DNA of 64,000 nt from Campanula takesimana (lineage: Eukaryota > Streptophyta > Magnoliopsida > Asterales > Campanulaceae), in NCBI GenBank assembly GCA_026119855.1, contig JAOWBW010000281.1:744001-808000 (forward strand), in the 5' to 3' direction. Below, in pieces: positions 31,829-42,500 of the stretch. Position numbers and translations under genes: made by a program. Positions within the stretch are counted from its first letter, which is position 1. The number at the start of each line of letters is the position of its first letter. The notes beneath the pieces are model-generated. The model saw nothing but the letters and a program-made list of their open reading frames with translations, did no database searches and was not told where the DNA came from.

Positions 31829-33353
31829 CCGAAGCCGCTGACATCAGCAATGCCACATGACATATTCTTGTGAAAATTTTACCCTGCAACTATTACTATT
31901 TTTTGTATAATTTTATTTAGTTATTGAGCGTAACAAATTTACATATACCCAATAAATTTAATCCTAAAAATGAAGGCGGTGTCAATTTAGTATTTAATAT
32001 TTATATACGTCCCGATTTAAATAACTTTTTTTCTCAAAAATGATTCTCTTAATGATTTTTTTTACCATTTTTTCGTATTTAATTTTGTACTTGCAAAATT
32101 AAAAGTTTAAAAATAGATAGAAAGAATATATAAGTATTTTTACTAATAAAAGTTAACTTTTTGAGTCAGACTTACAAAAAACCTGTTTTACACTAAGAGA
32201 TTTGTAAAACTTATTTTACATTAAGAGATTTTTTTACATCAAAGATGAAAACAAGTTTTACACTAAAGCGAGTGTAAAAAAAGTTTTTCTCGAGATTTTC
32301 ACCAACTTTTTAGAGTTTCTTTAAATAAGAAGGTCTTTCATTTTGTACATAAAGAGAATTAAATTGCTATATTAAATATATGACTATAAAAACTACGAGT
32401 AACAAATACAAACAATCTAATATTTATGGTTATAATATATTTGATTTTTAGAATTCAAGATAAGTGTTTATTTTTCAGTTTAAAAATATATTTTTAAAAA
32501 TGTTACATCCTCTGTGTTAGTTTAAAGTTCTAAAATGACATTTAATTATCAATATCAAATGTTAAAAAAATGGATTTTTTAAATGAGTCACACTTATGAA
32601 AACATGTTTTACATTAAGAGATAAAAAATGAGTTTTTCATAAAAGATGATAGACAAGTTTTACACTAAAGCGAGCATTTAACAAGTTTTTCAAGAGATTT
32701 TCAATTTTTAAATAGTGACGTGCTGTGACTTTTGTGACTTTTCCATATATTATATGACCTTTCTACATATTATCACCATCATCTTTACTTTTAGAGTTAT
32801 TATTGAAATTATAACTTTTAATAGCTTTACAATTCTTTTACTAAATTGTATTTAAAAATTATCATTATTGTTATTTGTGCAAAACACGTACATCGCACGG
32901 TTTCAAATATATTATAACCATAATCATTTTTACAATATTACTATTTTATGTGCATTGCACGTGCATCACACTGTTTAAAAAAAATAAATAAAAAAAATTT
33001 ACTAAATGAAAAGAGAGGGAAAAAACTATCAATTAACCAGTGTCTGATGTTAGCTTTGGTGTTTTGTTACTACCTACTTGGTTTACTTTGAGAATTTAAG
33101 TTTACCAGTGCACTTGTGCAGCTTCATCTCGTACAATGCATATTGAAAGCTCAACTTTGACCTTTTGTTTTACGAGCTTCTACACTTGCACTAGAATTTT
33201 GCTTTGTATTTGATCATCTTTTAACTTTTGAATTTTAGATTAAAAATGGAACCTATTTACTGCTCGTGTACGAGAAAGAGTACGTGCAAGCAAATAAAAT
33301 GCCAACGCCGTGCAGCTGGAGACATGTGCAGCACCTCTTGTAAGTGTCATCCT
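31377..33353. repeat. Left arm of about 4-kb palindrome in OTUD6 intron
   Basis: About 1977 bp whose reverse complement is 33386-35371 with very few differences; a 189-bp stretch gives an identical 62-codon frame in both arms. From outside inwards it holds about 250 bp of flank, a hAT-type terminus CAGGGCCGGCCC at 31629, a (TA)n run, AT-rich DNA with repeated TTTTACACTAAAGCGAG motifs, and a cysteine-rich ORF at the tip. Confidence 0.95.
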
Positions 33354-33371
33354 AAACAAGTGCAAAAATAG
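33246..33371 (+). CDS. Small cysteine-rich CXC-like ORF at palindrome tip
   Basis: A 41-codon frame MEPIYCSCTRKSTCKQIKCQ...MCSTSCKC. The spacing of cysteines (CxC, C, C, C, CxC) resembles half of a CXC domain (Tesmin/TSO1-like, kinesin-4 and some transposase proteins), which binds zinc. TTTTAG about 10 bases upstream could be an acceptor, so it is probably a captured last exon, not a free gene. The right arm carries a copy in the opposite direction (33490 down to 33386) with Tyr-to-Cys, Ser-to-Leu and Ala-to-Val changes and a different end. Confidence 0.4.
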   Translation: MEPIYCSCTRKSTCKQIKCQRRAAGDMCSTSCKCHPKQVQK

Positions 33372-33385
33372 AGAATTGAAGATCG
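33354..33385. other. 32-bp spacer of the palindrome
   Basis: The only unpaired segment between the two 2-kb arms. It would form the loop of an RNA hairpin. Confidence 0.9.
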
Positions 33386-34907
33386 AGGATGACACTTACA
33401 AGAGGTGCTGCACATGTCTCCAGCTACACGGCGTTGGCATTTTATTTGCTTGCACGTACTCTTTCTCGTACACAAGCAGCAAATAGGTTCCATTTTTAAT
33501 CTAAAATTCAAAAGTTAAAAGATGATCAAATACAAAGCAAAATTCTAGTGCAAGTGTAGAAGCTCGTAAAACAAAAAGTCAAAGTTGAGCTTTCAATATG
33601 CATTGTACGAGATGAAGATGCACAAGTGCACTGGTAAACTTAAATTCTCAAAGTAAACCAAGTAGGTAGTAACAAAACACCAAAGCTAACATCAGACACT
33701 GGTTAATTGATAGTTTTTTCCCTCTCTTTTCATTTAGTAATTTTTTTATTTTTTTTTTAAACAGTGTGATGCACGTGCAATGCACAGAAAATAGTAATAT
33801 TGTAAAAATGATTATGGTTATAATATATTTGAAACCGTGCGATGTACGTGTTTTGCACAAATAACAATAATGATAATTTTTAAATACAATTTAGTAAAAG
33901 AATTGTAAAGCTATTAAAAGTTATAATTTCAATAATAACTCTAAAAGTAAAGATAATGGTTATAATATGTAGAAATGTCATATAATATATGGAAAAGTCA
34001 CAAAAGTCACAGCACGTCACTATTTAAAAATTGAAAATCTCTTGAAAAACTTGTTAAATGCTCGCTTTAGTGTAAAACTTGTCTATCATCTTTTATGAAA
34101 AACTCATTTTTTATCTCTTAATGTAAAACATGTTTTCATAAGTGTGACTCATTTAAAAAATCCATTTTTTTAACATTTGATATTGATAATTAAATGTCAT
34201 TTTAGAACTTTAAACTAACACAGAGGATGTAACATTTTTAAAAATATATTTTTCAACTGAAAAATAAACACTTATCTTGAATTCTAAAAATCAAATATAT
34301 TATAACCATAAATATTAGATTGTTTGTATTTGTTACTCGTAGTTTTTATAATCATATATTTAATATAGCAATTTAATTCTCTTTATGTACAAAATGAAAG
34401 ACCTTCTTATTTAAAGAAACTCTAAAAAGTTGGTGAAAATCTCGAGAAAAACTTTTTTTACACTCGCTTTAGTGTAAAACTTGTTTTTATCTTTGATGTA
34501 AAAAAAATCTCTTAATGTAAAATAAGTTTTACAAATCTCTTAGTGTAAAACAGGTTTTTTGTAAGTCTGACTCAAAAAGTTAACTTTTATTAGTAAAAAT
34601 ACTTATATATTCTTTCTATCTATTTTTAAACTTTTAATTTTGCAAGTACAAAATTAAATACGAAAAAAATGGTAAAAAAAAATCATTAAGAGAATCATTT
34701 TTGAGAAAAAAAAGTTATTTAAATCGGGACGTATATAAATATTAAATACTAAATTGACACCGCCTTCATTTTAGGATTAAAATTATTGGGTATATGTAAA
34801 TTTGGTACGCTCAATAACTAAATAAAATTATACAAAAAATAGTAATAGTTGCAGGGTAAAATTTTCACAAGAATATGTCATGTGGCATTGCTGATGTCAG
34901 CGGCTTC

Positions 34908-34952
<45 letters not shown>

Positions 34953-35371
34953 GCAATGTGTAATTTTTTTAATGCAACATCAGTGTTAAAAATATTAATT
35001 TAAAATAATTAATAAATATGACTTATACAATATATACACGTAACTATAAAATTTGGGCCCCTTACCACTATGGGCCCTGGGCGAGCGCCCACCCTGCCCA
35101 CCCCCTTGGGCCGGCCCTGTATAGTGGTACACATTTATATGGTAGAGGAAAAGAGTATGTACCTCTATTTTGATTTCATGCAAGATGTTTAAGATAAGTT
35201 GGTCTGGTTTCTGGAGTTAGACTCGTTACCACTCGACTCCCTGGTGCTTGGATTTGGAGCAAAGACCAAGTTGGTATTGAACCCTGCATTATGAAACAAA
35301 TGAATTACTCGAGCCTCAGCAGCCATACTAGATTGCTGAGACACTTGTATTAAGGCCCTCAGTGGATACTA
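33386..35371. repeat. Right arm of about 4-kb palindrome in OTUD6 intron
   Basis: Reverse complement of 31377-33353. The mirrored hAT-type terminus GGGCCGGCCCTG is at 35108-35119. The (TA)n run is longer than in the left arm (34911-34943), which accounts for much of the length difference. The match extends about 250 bp beyond the hAT ends on both sides, so the palindrome is larger than any single transposon. Confidence 0.95.
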
Positions 35372-36432
35372 GTGGAACCCCCATTCCCTATTGGCCTGTG
35401 TGAGTCACACAGGCCACTGTACCAGGGGCTGGTTAGCACTAGATCTTTCTTAGTTTTGTCTCTAGAAATTTTCTCTAGGTGAAAGCAATTTGTGTATGCA
35501 TGCCTAAATAAATCTGTATTGAAGGATGGAGGTGTAACCTTGATTCTCAAGATAGGGTAGAAATATATATGGCGGACCATGTTAATGTATTGTAAAGAGT
35601 TATCTAAAAAGCGAACAATATTCAAAAACCTACTTAGTGTGCGTCAGAAAGATTAAAAAACTTTTGGAAGGTTGGGATGAAGCTCTACTTGCAAAATTTA
35701 GGGTCAATAGGGAAATTGCAGAAAACATGATTTTACATAGCTCCTGGTGTTCGGAAGGCTAAAGAAAATGACACAAATAGCTCTCAGCTCCCCTGTGAGT
35801 TTTTTGAGGTCTGGAAATTGAAAATGAACAAATTAAATTCCAATTTTTTGAGTGAGAAATTAAGGAAGAGAGTTTGGATTTAAAAACTCAATATGGCTTA
35901 TGTATACTCATGGTCATTTACAATGAAGCTTGTTTCCGATGACATAAAAAAGGGGGAAAAAGCCGTTCTGCTTTTGATATTGTTTGATATTAAGTTTGTC
36001 TGAATAAGTTCATGAATGCATTTTTCTCTCAGATACCTAGCTAGTCCATTCTAGTTCAAATAAAGCTCGCTTAAGATGTGCTTGTGAGGGAGAGAGAGCA
36101 ATGAGTAGCCTGGATTGCTACGCCATCCGTACAGATATAGTGCAGCAAATTTGAAACTTAAAACTTGGAGGAACTTCCAAACGAGCTTGCTCAGCAGTCT
36201 TTGTTGCTGCCCTATTTTCACATGTGACTACTGTTGGAAATATTTTTCATCGGCCAACTTTGAATTAATCCACTTGTCAGTTCTAAAAGGTTGACCGAGG
36301 TCAATATCTATAAATTCGAGATGGGTATATTCAAAGCTGTAATTGCAATCTTGGATGTAAGCCATTTAATATTGGAAATTTGTAGTTTGGAGGCTCATAA
36401 GTTGGAAACTTTCTTGTTAAATACTACATCCT
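35372..36432. other. OTUD6 intron, right part
   Basis: No gene or clear transposon is seen. A perfect short palindrome with 11-base arms lies at 35393-35415 (GGCCTGTGTGA and its complement around one G). Confidence 0.5.
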
Positions 36433-36599
36433 GTCCCTCCGTCTCAAAATGATAGTCTCATTTCCCTTTTTGTTTGTCCCAGAAAGTTGGTCCAATTTCC
36501 AAAATAAAGGCTTCAAAATCATTGAATTTCCAAAACTTATAATGTAACCTTAAAATGTTTGAAAAGTCAAATGGGACTATCATTTTAGGACAGAGAAAG
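36433..36599. mobile_element. Stowaway MITE next to OTUD6 exon 2
   Basis: Left end GTCCCTCCGTCTC, right end TTAGGACAGAGAAAG/TA. It ends about 60 bp before the exon 2 acceptor. Confidence 0.75.
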
Positions 36600-37560
36600 T
36601 ACTACCTCCTTCCCAAAATGAATGTCAAAAAGAAATTCAAAATTGCTCTAACACATTGCAGGAAAGAGATTTCAAAGCTACAAAACAAGGAAGTTGCTAT
36701 GAAGAAGGCAGCTGCTAAAGGGAGCAAGGCTGAACAAAAAGCTAAGAAGAAACAAGTGGAAGAACAAATCTCAAAACTTTCAACTAAGCTCAAAGAAAAA
36801 CACACACAAGAACTTGCTTCTGTCGGTTATGGCAGCAATGATAACAACATAAAAGAGAAAGGAAACAATCTCGACACTCTGGTCAAAGCCATCGCCGGAG
36901 TCTCCGTCACCGGTCAACCGGAGCAGTCAAAGCCCAGTAGGAGTGTCAAAAGGCGCGTGAAAAAAGCCCAACAAGAAGCTGCCAGAGGGCAAAGAATACA
37001 GGAAGAACAAAACAACATTGTGAGTGACAGAATGATTGAAGATGAAAAATTGGAGAAAAAACTCGAACCACTTGGATTAACCATCAATGAAATAAAGCCA
37101 GACGGACATTGTCTCTATCGAGCCGTTGAAAACCAACTTACCCTCCTTTCAGATGGGCCCACACCTTACTCATTCCAAGAACTCCGAAAGATGGTGGCAG
37201 ATTACATGAGGAGGCATGCGTCAGATTTTCTCCCCTTTTTTCTGTCGGAAAATGTCACCGGTGAAGATTCCGGCGAGTCTGACATGGACATAAGGTTTGA
37301 GAACTACTATAGAGAAGTGGAGTCAACTGCTGCCTGGGGAGGTCAACTTGAACTCGGGTCTTTGACTCATTGCTTGAGGAAACATATAATGATATTCTCG
37401 GATCGTTCCCTGACGTGAAGATGGGGAAGGAATATAAATCTGACAATTCGATGAAATCAAGTATAATGCTTTCGTATCACAGACATGCGTTCGGACTTGG
37501 TGAGCATTACAATTCTGTTGTACCATGTTGAAAAATCCCCCAAAGGGTATTGTTATATTA

Positions 37561-37723
37561 TGCTTCCGTCTCAAAATGATAGTCCCGTTTGGCTTTTTAA
37601 ACTTTTTAAAGGTTACATGTTTTGAAAATTCATGGATTTTGAAGTCTTAATTTTGGAAATGAGACTATTTTTCTAGTACAAGCAAAAACACGAAATTGGA
37701 CTGTTATTTTGGGACGCAGGGAG
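37561..37723. mobile_element. Diverged Stowaway MITE in OTUD6 3' flank
   Basis: TGCTTCCGTCTCAAAATG at the left and TTTTGGGACGCAGGGAG at the right, 30 bp after the OTUD6 stop; it may lie in the 3' UTR. Confidence 0.72.
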
Positions 37724-37910
37724 TGAGTGTATGAAGATGTATTTTTGCACATTTTCTTTTGAGTGTAGTGGCTATGGAGATCCTAAACTCATTTATGAAC
37801 ATTCGGTGTAGATCTTGTATACAATCTTGTTGTCTTTCTGAATTTTGAGGTTTTGGGATTCTGTTGAAGGTTGTATTAAGTGCTCTCATTAGTAATCTGC
37901 AAAGCACATA

Positions 37911-38128
37911 CTCCCTCCGTCCCATACTTATCGCTAATTATTTTTATTTTCGGCATCTCATACTTATTGCTTACTCAAAATGTTCACTTTTCTTTCTCCT
38001 ATCCACTCACAACAACTATCAACTAACTTATTTTCTCTATCCTACCCACTCACATTACTTATTAGTCTAACATTTTCTTAATCCCCGTAAACTCCCATTT
38101 AATAGCAACAAGTATGAGACGGAGAGAG
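37911..38128. mobile_element. Stowaway MITE
   Basis: CTCCCTCCGTCCCATAC at the left and GTATGAGACGGAGAGAG at the right, TA on both sides. Confidence 0.88.
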
Positions 38129-38311
38129 TAAAGCTTAATAAAATCAATAATTTCTTAAAAATGCGTGTTTAACAGTAATATTGAAATAGCTTTAAAAAAT
38201 GTTACTATAATGAAATAGCTTCCTTACGAACCATGAAGTAAAAAAATAAGAAAACTAATCATCAAAGGGAGTATATTTCAATTTTCATGTGAAATTCAAT
38301 TGTTAAAAATA

Positions 38312-38595
38312 CTCCCTCAGTCCTAGTAATAAGAATCTTACTTTCTATTTTGATGCGTCCGAGAGTAAGAGTCTCTTTCTTAAAATAAATAGCAAAAAAT
38401 CTTTACTTATTTATCCAACTCATTCTCTCTCATACTTTACTTTTATACTCTCAATAACAATCATCTTAATATTCCTTCCTACTCATTCTCTCCCCTACTT
38501 TACGTTTACACTCACAATACTTAATTTATTTTCACTATTTCTTAGTTTTCGTGTAAATAAAAGGTAGGACTCTTAATTATTAGGGATGGAGGGAG
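38312..38595. mobile_element. Stowaway MITE
   Basis: CTCCCTCAGTCCTAGTAATAAG at the left and AATTATTAGGGATGGAGGGAG at the right. The family differs from its neighbours in its TAAGAGTC-type subterminal sequence. Confidence 0.78.
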
Positions 38596-38921
38596 AACAA
38601 ACAAATTTGGTCATTTTACTTTTGAAAAACAATAACAAATTGCGTCATTTCCTAATTCGAGTCTAAACAACCAAATCTGTCTCCATGGATATGGATATGG
38701 TGCCTCCAATTAGGCCGACATAACAAAGGCGTAGCGTTACGTTTGGAATCTTTTCCTTCCTCTTCTCTCTCTCTCTCTATTCAAAATTTCACCATTATTT
38801 TATTCTACTTTTATACTCACTCCGTCCAATTTTAAGAGTAAAAAATTTCCTTAAAAAGTGTATCATTTTAAGAGTGAAAATCTTAAAATGGAAAGTGGGT
38901 ACTACAATTCATACTCACAAC

Positions 38922-39057
38922 CAAGGTTCTAAAAAACGCTGCGCCTAGGCGGAGCCGAGAATTCAAAAATAACTATAATATCCTAGACGGGACCTAGACG
39001 TTTCATGAACGCTTAGGCAGGGCCTAGGCGGCCTAGATTAGGTCTTTTAGAACACCG
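38922..39057. mobile_element. hAT MITE with 8-bp TSD CTCACAAC
   Basis: 136 bp. Inverted ends CAAGGTTCTAAAA and TTTTAGAACACCG, interior GCGCCTAGGCGG-type repeats, and the perfect direct repeat CTCACAAC at 38914-38921 and 39058-39065. Confidence 0.88.
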
Positions 39058-39077
39058 CTCACAACAATTATCTGCTA

Positions 39078-39311
39078 CTCCCTCCGTCCCAGAGTAAGAG
39101 TCATATTTTTCTTTTTAGTCCATCCCAGAGTAAGAGTCATATTCCTAAAATGACAAAATTTGAATAGTGTCTTTTATACATATGCCATTATAAAGTTGAT
39201 ATATTTACAGAAAAACCTTTCCTTGTATGTCTTGGCCTATAAGAGTAAGAGTCATATTTTCTTAATAAGCGTGAGATTTGGGGTAGGACTCTTACTCTGA
39301 AACGGAGGGAG
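39078..39311. mobile_element. Inner Stowaway MITE
   Basis: CTCCCTCCGTCCCAGAGTAAG at the left, CTTACTCTGAAACGGAGGGAG at the right, TA on both sides. It is nested in the outer Stowaway. Confidence 0.9.
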
Positions 39312-39569
39312 TAACTCTTTTCTACCCCAATTTCTCTCTCCTACTCATCTGTCAACACTCACGATACATAAAATTTTCCATAATTATTGAACTCAATCAT
39401 TTTTTTTTACTCTTAAAAAATGGATAATGGATGTGACGGAGGGAGTACACAATTCTCCATACATCGGATCCCGCGCTAAACCCTTTCCTTTCCCCGCCAT
39501 CTTCTCACACACGAAGTTCAAAATTCTCCCCGATTACATGTAAAACCACCGGCGAATCACAGCTCAGAA

Positions 39570-42500
39570 ATGGCGATTTCGTTTCTACATACCACCAATT
39601 CTCTACATTTCTCGTCAATTTCTTCGTTTTGTTTACTGCCAGGGAGTCCTCGTCCTCTTTCGAGAGTCAATTGCTCTCCCACTTGCCGTCGTTTGAGAGG
39701 CGTTTCAGTCAATTCAAGTGATCATGCTCGGATATCGGCGGTTGTCAGTGATAATGGAGGAGGAGAGGAGAAGATAGTGGATCCTCCCCTCGGTGTCGAC
39801 GGAATCGATACGTCTGATAGTGAGCAGGTAAATCAGTGTGTTGGAGTCGAATTTCTATCTCTTAGAGCCTTATATTTGTGTTAATTGTGCGTATATATGG
39901 ATGATACTTGATCGTTCGTGAGCAGGTAATCAATTGTGTTGCATCCTACTTGTAGGCGGTGGCGAAGCCCGAATTTTTCTGGCAGGGGGTCAAGTTGTTT
40001 GTGGGATACTGTATTATAGTTGTAGTTTATAAACTAGAGTAACCCCCTTATAAGTTTGTTATTAATTTTTTATTTTTAAATTTAGTGTACAAGGGGGTCA
40101 AAATAATAATTTAGTGTTTTTTTTTTTTTGCAATTTTAAGGGGGTCAAAATGAGTAAATCCATCATTTTTTTTTCAGTAGTAAAATGTCAAAAAATAAAA
40201 ATAAAAATTAGAAAGTGCTAAAACTGACACATTCCAAAACTGGAAGGTGGTCGACTGACCCCCTTGGCTTGGCCTTGGCTTCACCAGTGCTTGTAGGTTA
40301 ATTATGCATTTATATAGACATGCCCGGTTCATGGTTCATGACGGTTCACGGTTCGCAAAAAACTAAAACCGTATATGAACCGTTAACTCACGGTTCACGG
40401 TACAGTTTACCGGTTCATCTGTTTTTTTTTTTAAAAAAAAAACGCATTTTGAGCAAATTTTAAGATTTTTTTTAAAACGTATGTATTTTTATAAAAATAT
40501 TATTTTTTGATACATTATAATTATTTTACTTATTAAGGAAATTTTGAATTACATATTTTTAAGAGAATTAAGAGGTTTTATTGTGACGAAAATATTTTGA
40601 AAAAAAAAAGGGACGGTACCCTTATAATTTTGTTATTAATATTAAGCAGATTTACATAGAGGGACACATATGAACCGACAGTCCAAACCGCCGGTTTTGG
40701 AAGCCAAGCCGCCTATGAACCGTAAACTGCCGGTTCATCCGGTTCAACGGTTCATCCGATTCACGGATTTCAACGGTTCAAAACCGCCGGTTCAAACGTG
40801 AACCGTGGGCATGTCTACATTTATATGGCTAGTAATTGAATTAGTTGACAGTTATTCGCTTTGTTCTCTAATCTTCACATTAGAGGCAATATTAGGATAG
40901 AGGAAGATCGGGTTAAAGGTTGAAAAACACAATTAAAGTATGTAGAAACGGAGTATTTATGAATTAGAGACAGTGGTGGAACATAGGAATGCTATATTGC
41001 AAGTTTACTTTTTCTAAGAAAAGATGTGCATCACTCCTCGACACTTTAATTTTGTTGGTCAACTTGATTGAAATTTGACAAAATAATAATAATAATAATA
41101 AAATATGAAGATTTAGTCATCCGCATGAAATTCTAAAAATTGTTCTCAGCGAAGCAAATATTATATAAAAAAATAAAGAATTTCATGAAAATAACCAACT
41201 TTTAATATTTTTATTTTTATTTATCAAAGTTCAATCAATTTAATGAATAAAGTCAAAGTAGAATCAAGTTGACCAATAATGTTGAAGTTGGACATTAATT
41301 TTGGGACAGTGGAGTGAGTATAACATTGTGCTTTGGATGAACTGAATGGAGTAAAGGATCATTTAGTCCTATTAACTTGAGCATAACGGTTTCTAATGAG
41401 AGAGCTCGGCAATGCACTGACTACATTATCCCAGAAGGTGAAACCACTACTCATTGAATTTGGTCCCTATTCTCTGATGGAAAATGTGGATAATGTGGTT
41501 TCATATTATAACTCTTAATTATTCTTTAGGCCGTGGCAGAGATTTTATCAGGATGTGGCCCATGACTTGAACCATCATGTGGTACGGTACGGGCTTTCCT
41601 TTACCAGCTTGTAGCTTCATGCTTACTGCTGCATGAATAAACCCTTTTATAAATGACAAATAGTTGCTTATGTGGAAATGGCATGTCCACTCAATAGTCT
41701 ATAATACATCAATATTTGCACCTTGAGCAGTAGGTAGAAGATTGGGTTCTCATATGTAAGCAATAGATTTCATATTCTTTGATAGTTTACGTCGTAAACT
41801 TGTATAGACGTACCCTTAGGTTTTAACGGCCTGATGATTTGAAGTGAAGTAATGCTAATATGGTAGAATAAGGTTGTCAGAAATGCTGCTATTACCATCA
41901 TTTCTATATGAATATTTCTTACTGCAGATCTTATAGATATTCTTGTACCTGTTTTGCAAGTCTTTCATATTTCTTAATATAGTGACCTACCAGAAGATGT
42001 ATAGTTTTGTTTGATGGTAAGTTTTAGATGCTATTACATGTTTCTTAACCCGCAATTATGTATCTTGTTCTGATCATGCTTCTATTCCTTTTCTTGCAGG
42101 TTGTAGATATGCCACCAAAGGTTCCAGAGCGGGATTTTTCTGGCACACCGTATGTACCTGTATATGTTATGTTACCTGTGAGTTATATTTTTCTTATTTA
42201 TGCTCTAAAATCGCTTTCATCTTAAATTTGCATTTTGTCATTTAGTTGATACATATCTCTTCCCTCTGGTAAGACGCTCCATTTCTGGAGCTTTCTTTGA
42301 TTTGTTTTGCTCTGCTCTTTGCATGTACTGTTCATGCGTCAATTCTCATTCTTGCACACTATACCATCAAGAAAATGTGTTTGATGTTTTTGTTTCGGGG
42401 CAGCTGGGCATCATTAATATGGACTGTGAGCTGGTTGATCCCGATAATCTGATGAATGAACTTAGGGTCTTAAAATCAGCTAATGTTGATGGTGTTATGG

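Larger units (their letters stand above)
30112..37531 (+). pseudogene. OTUD6: OTUD6-type OTU deubiquitinase, one-base frameshift in exon 2
   Basis: The exon with the ATG spans 30101-30215 (MENTNELDAKQNEAIPTE to MLSRHR, acceptor TTTCAG before it). It splices across a 6.4-kb intron to 36662 (GT-AG, phase fits) and continues KEISKLQNKEVAMKK. A Lys-rich coiled coil is followed by the OTU protease domain with the catalytic Cys in PDGHCLYRA. These enzymes cleave ubiquitin from substrates. At 37400-37401 one base is missing (GG where GGG is expected). The frame then stops at 37418, before the catalytic His in GLGEHYNSV, which is encoded in the next frame up to 37531. With that base the protein would be about 320 aa. 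The cause is a recent null mutation or a homopolymer assembly error. An untranslated 5' exon probably lies upstream. Confidence 0.85.
38816..39445. mobile_element. Outer Stowaway MITE holding two other MITEs
   Basis: Ends CTCACTCCGTCCAATTTTAAG and ATGTGACGGAGGGAG, with TTTTAAGAGTAAAAAA / TTTTTTACTCTTAAAAAA inside both ends and TA outside. A hAT MITE (38922-39057) and a second Stowaway (39078-39311) lie within it. Confidence 0.82.

Noticed and set aside
31629..35119. A single 3.5-kb hAT transposon bounded by CAGGGCCGGCCC
   Set aside because: The 8-bp flanks are inverted copies, not direct repeats, and pairing continues beyond the ends, so it is part of a larger palindrome.
36602..36805. 67-codon minus-strand frame
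   Set aside because: Shadow of the OTUD6 coiled-coil exon on the other strand.
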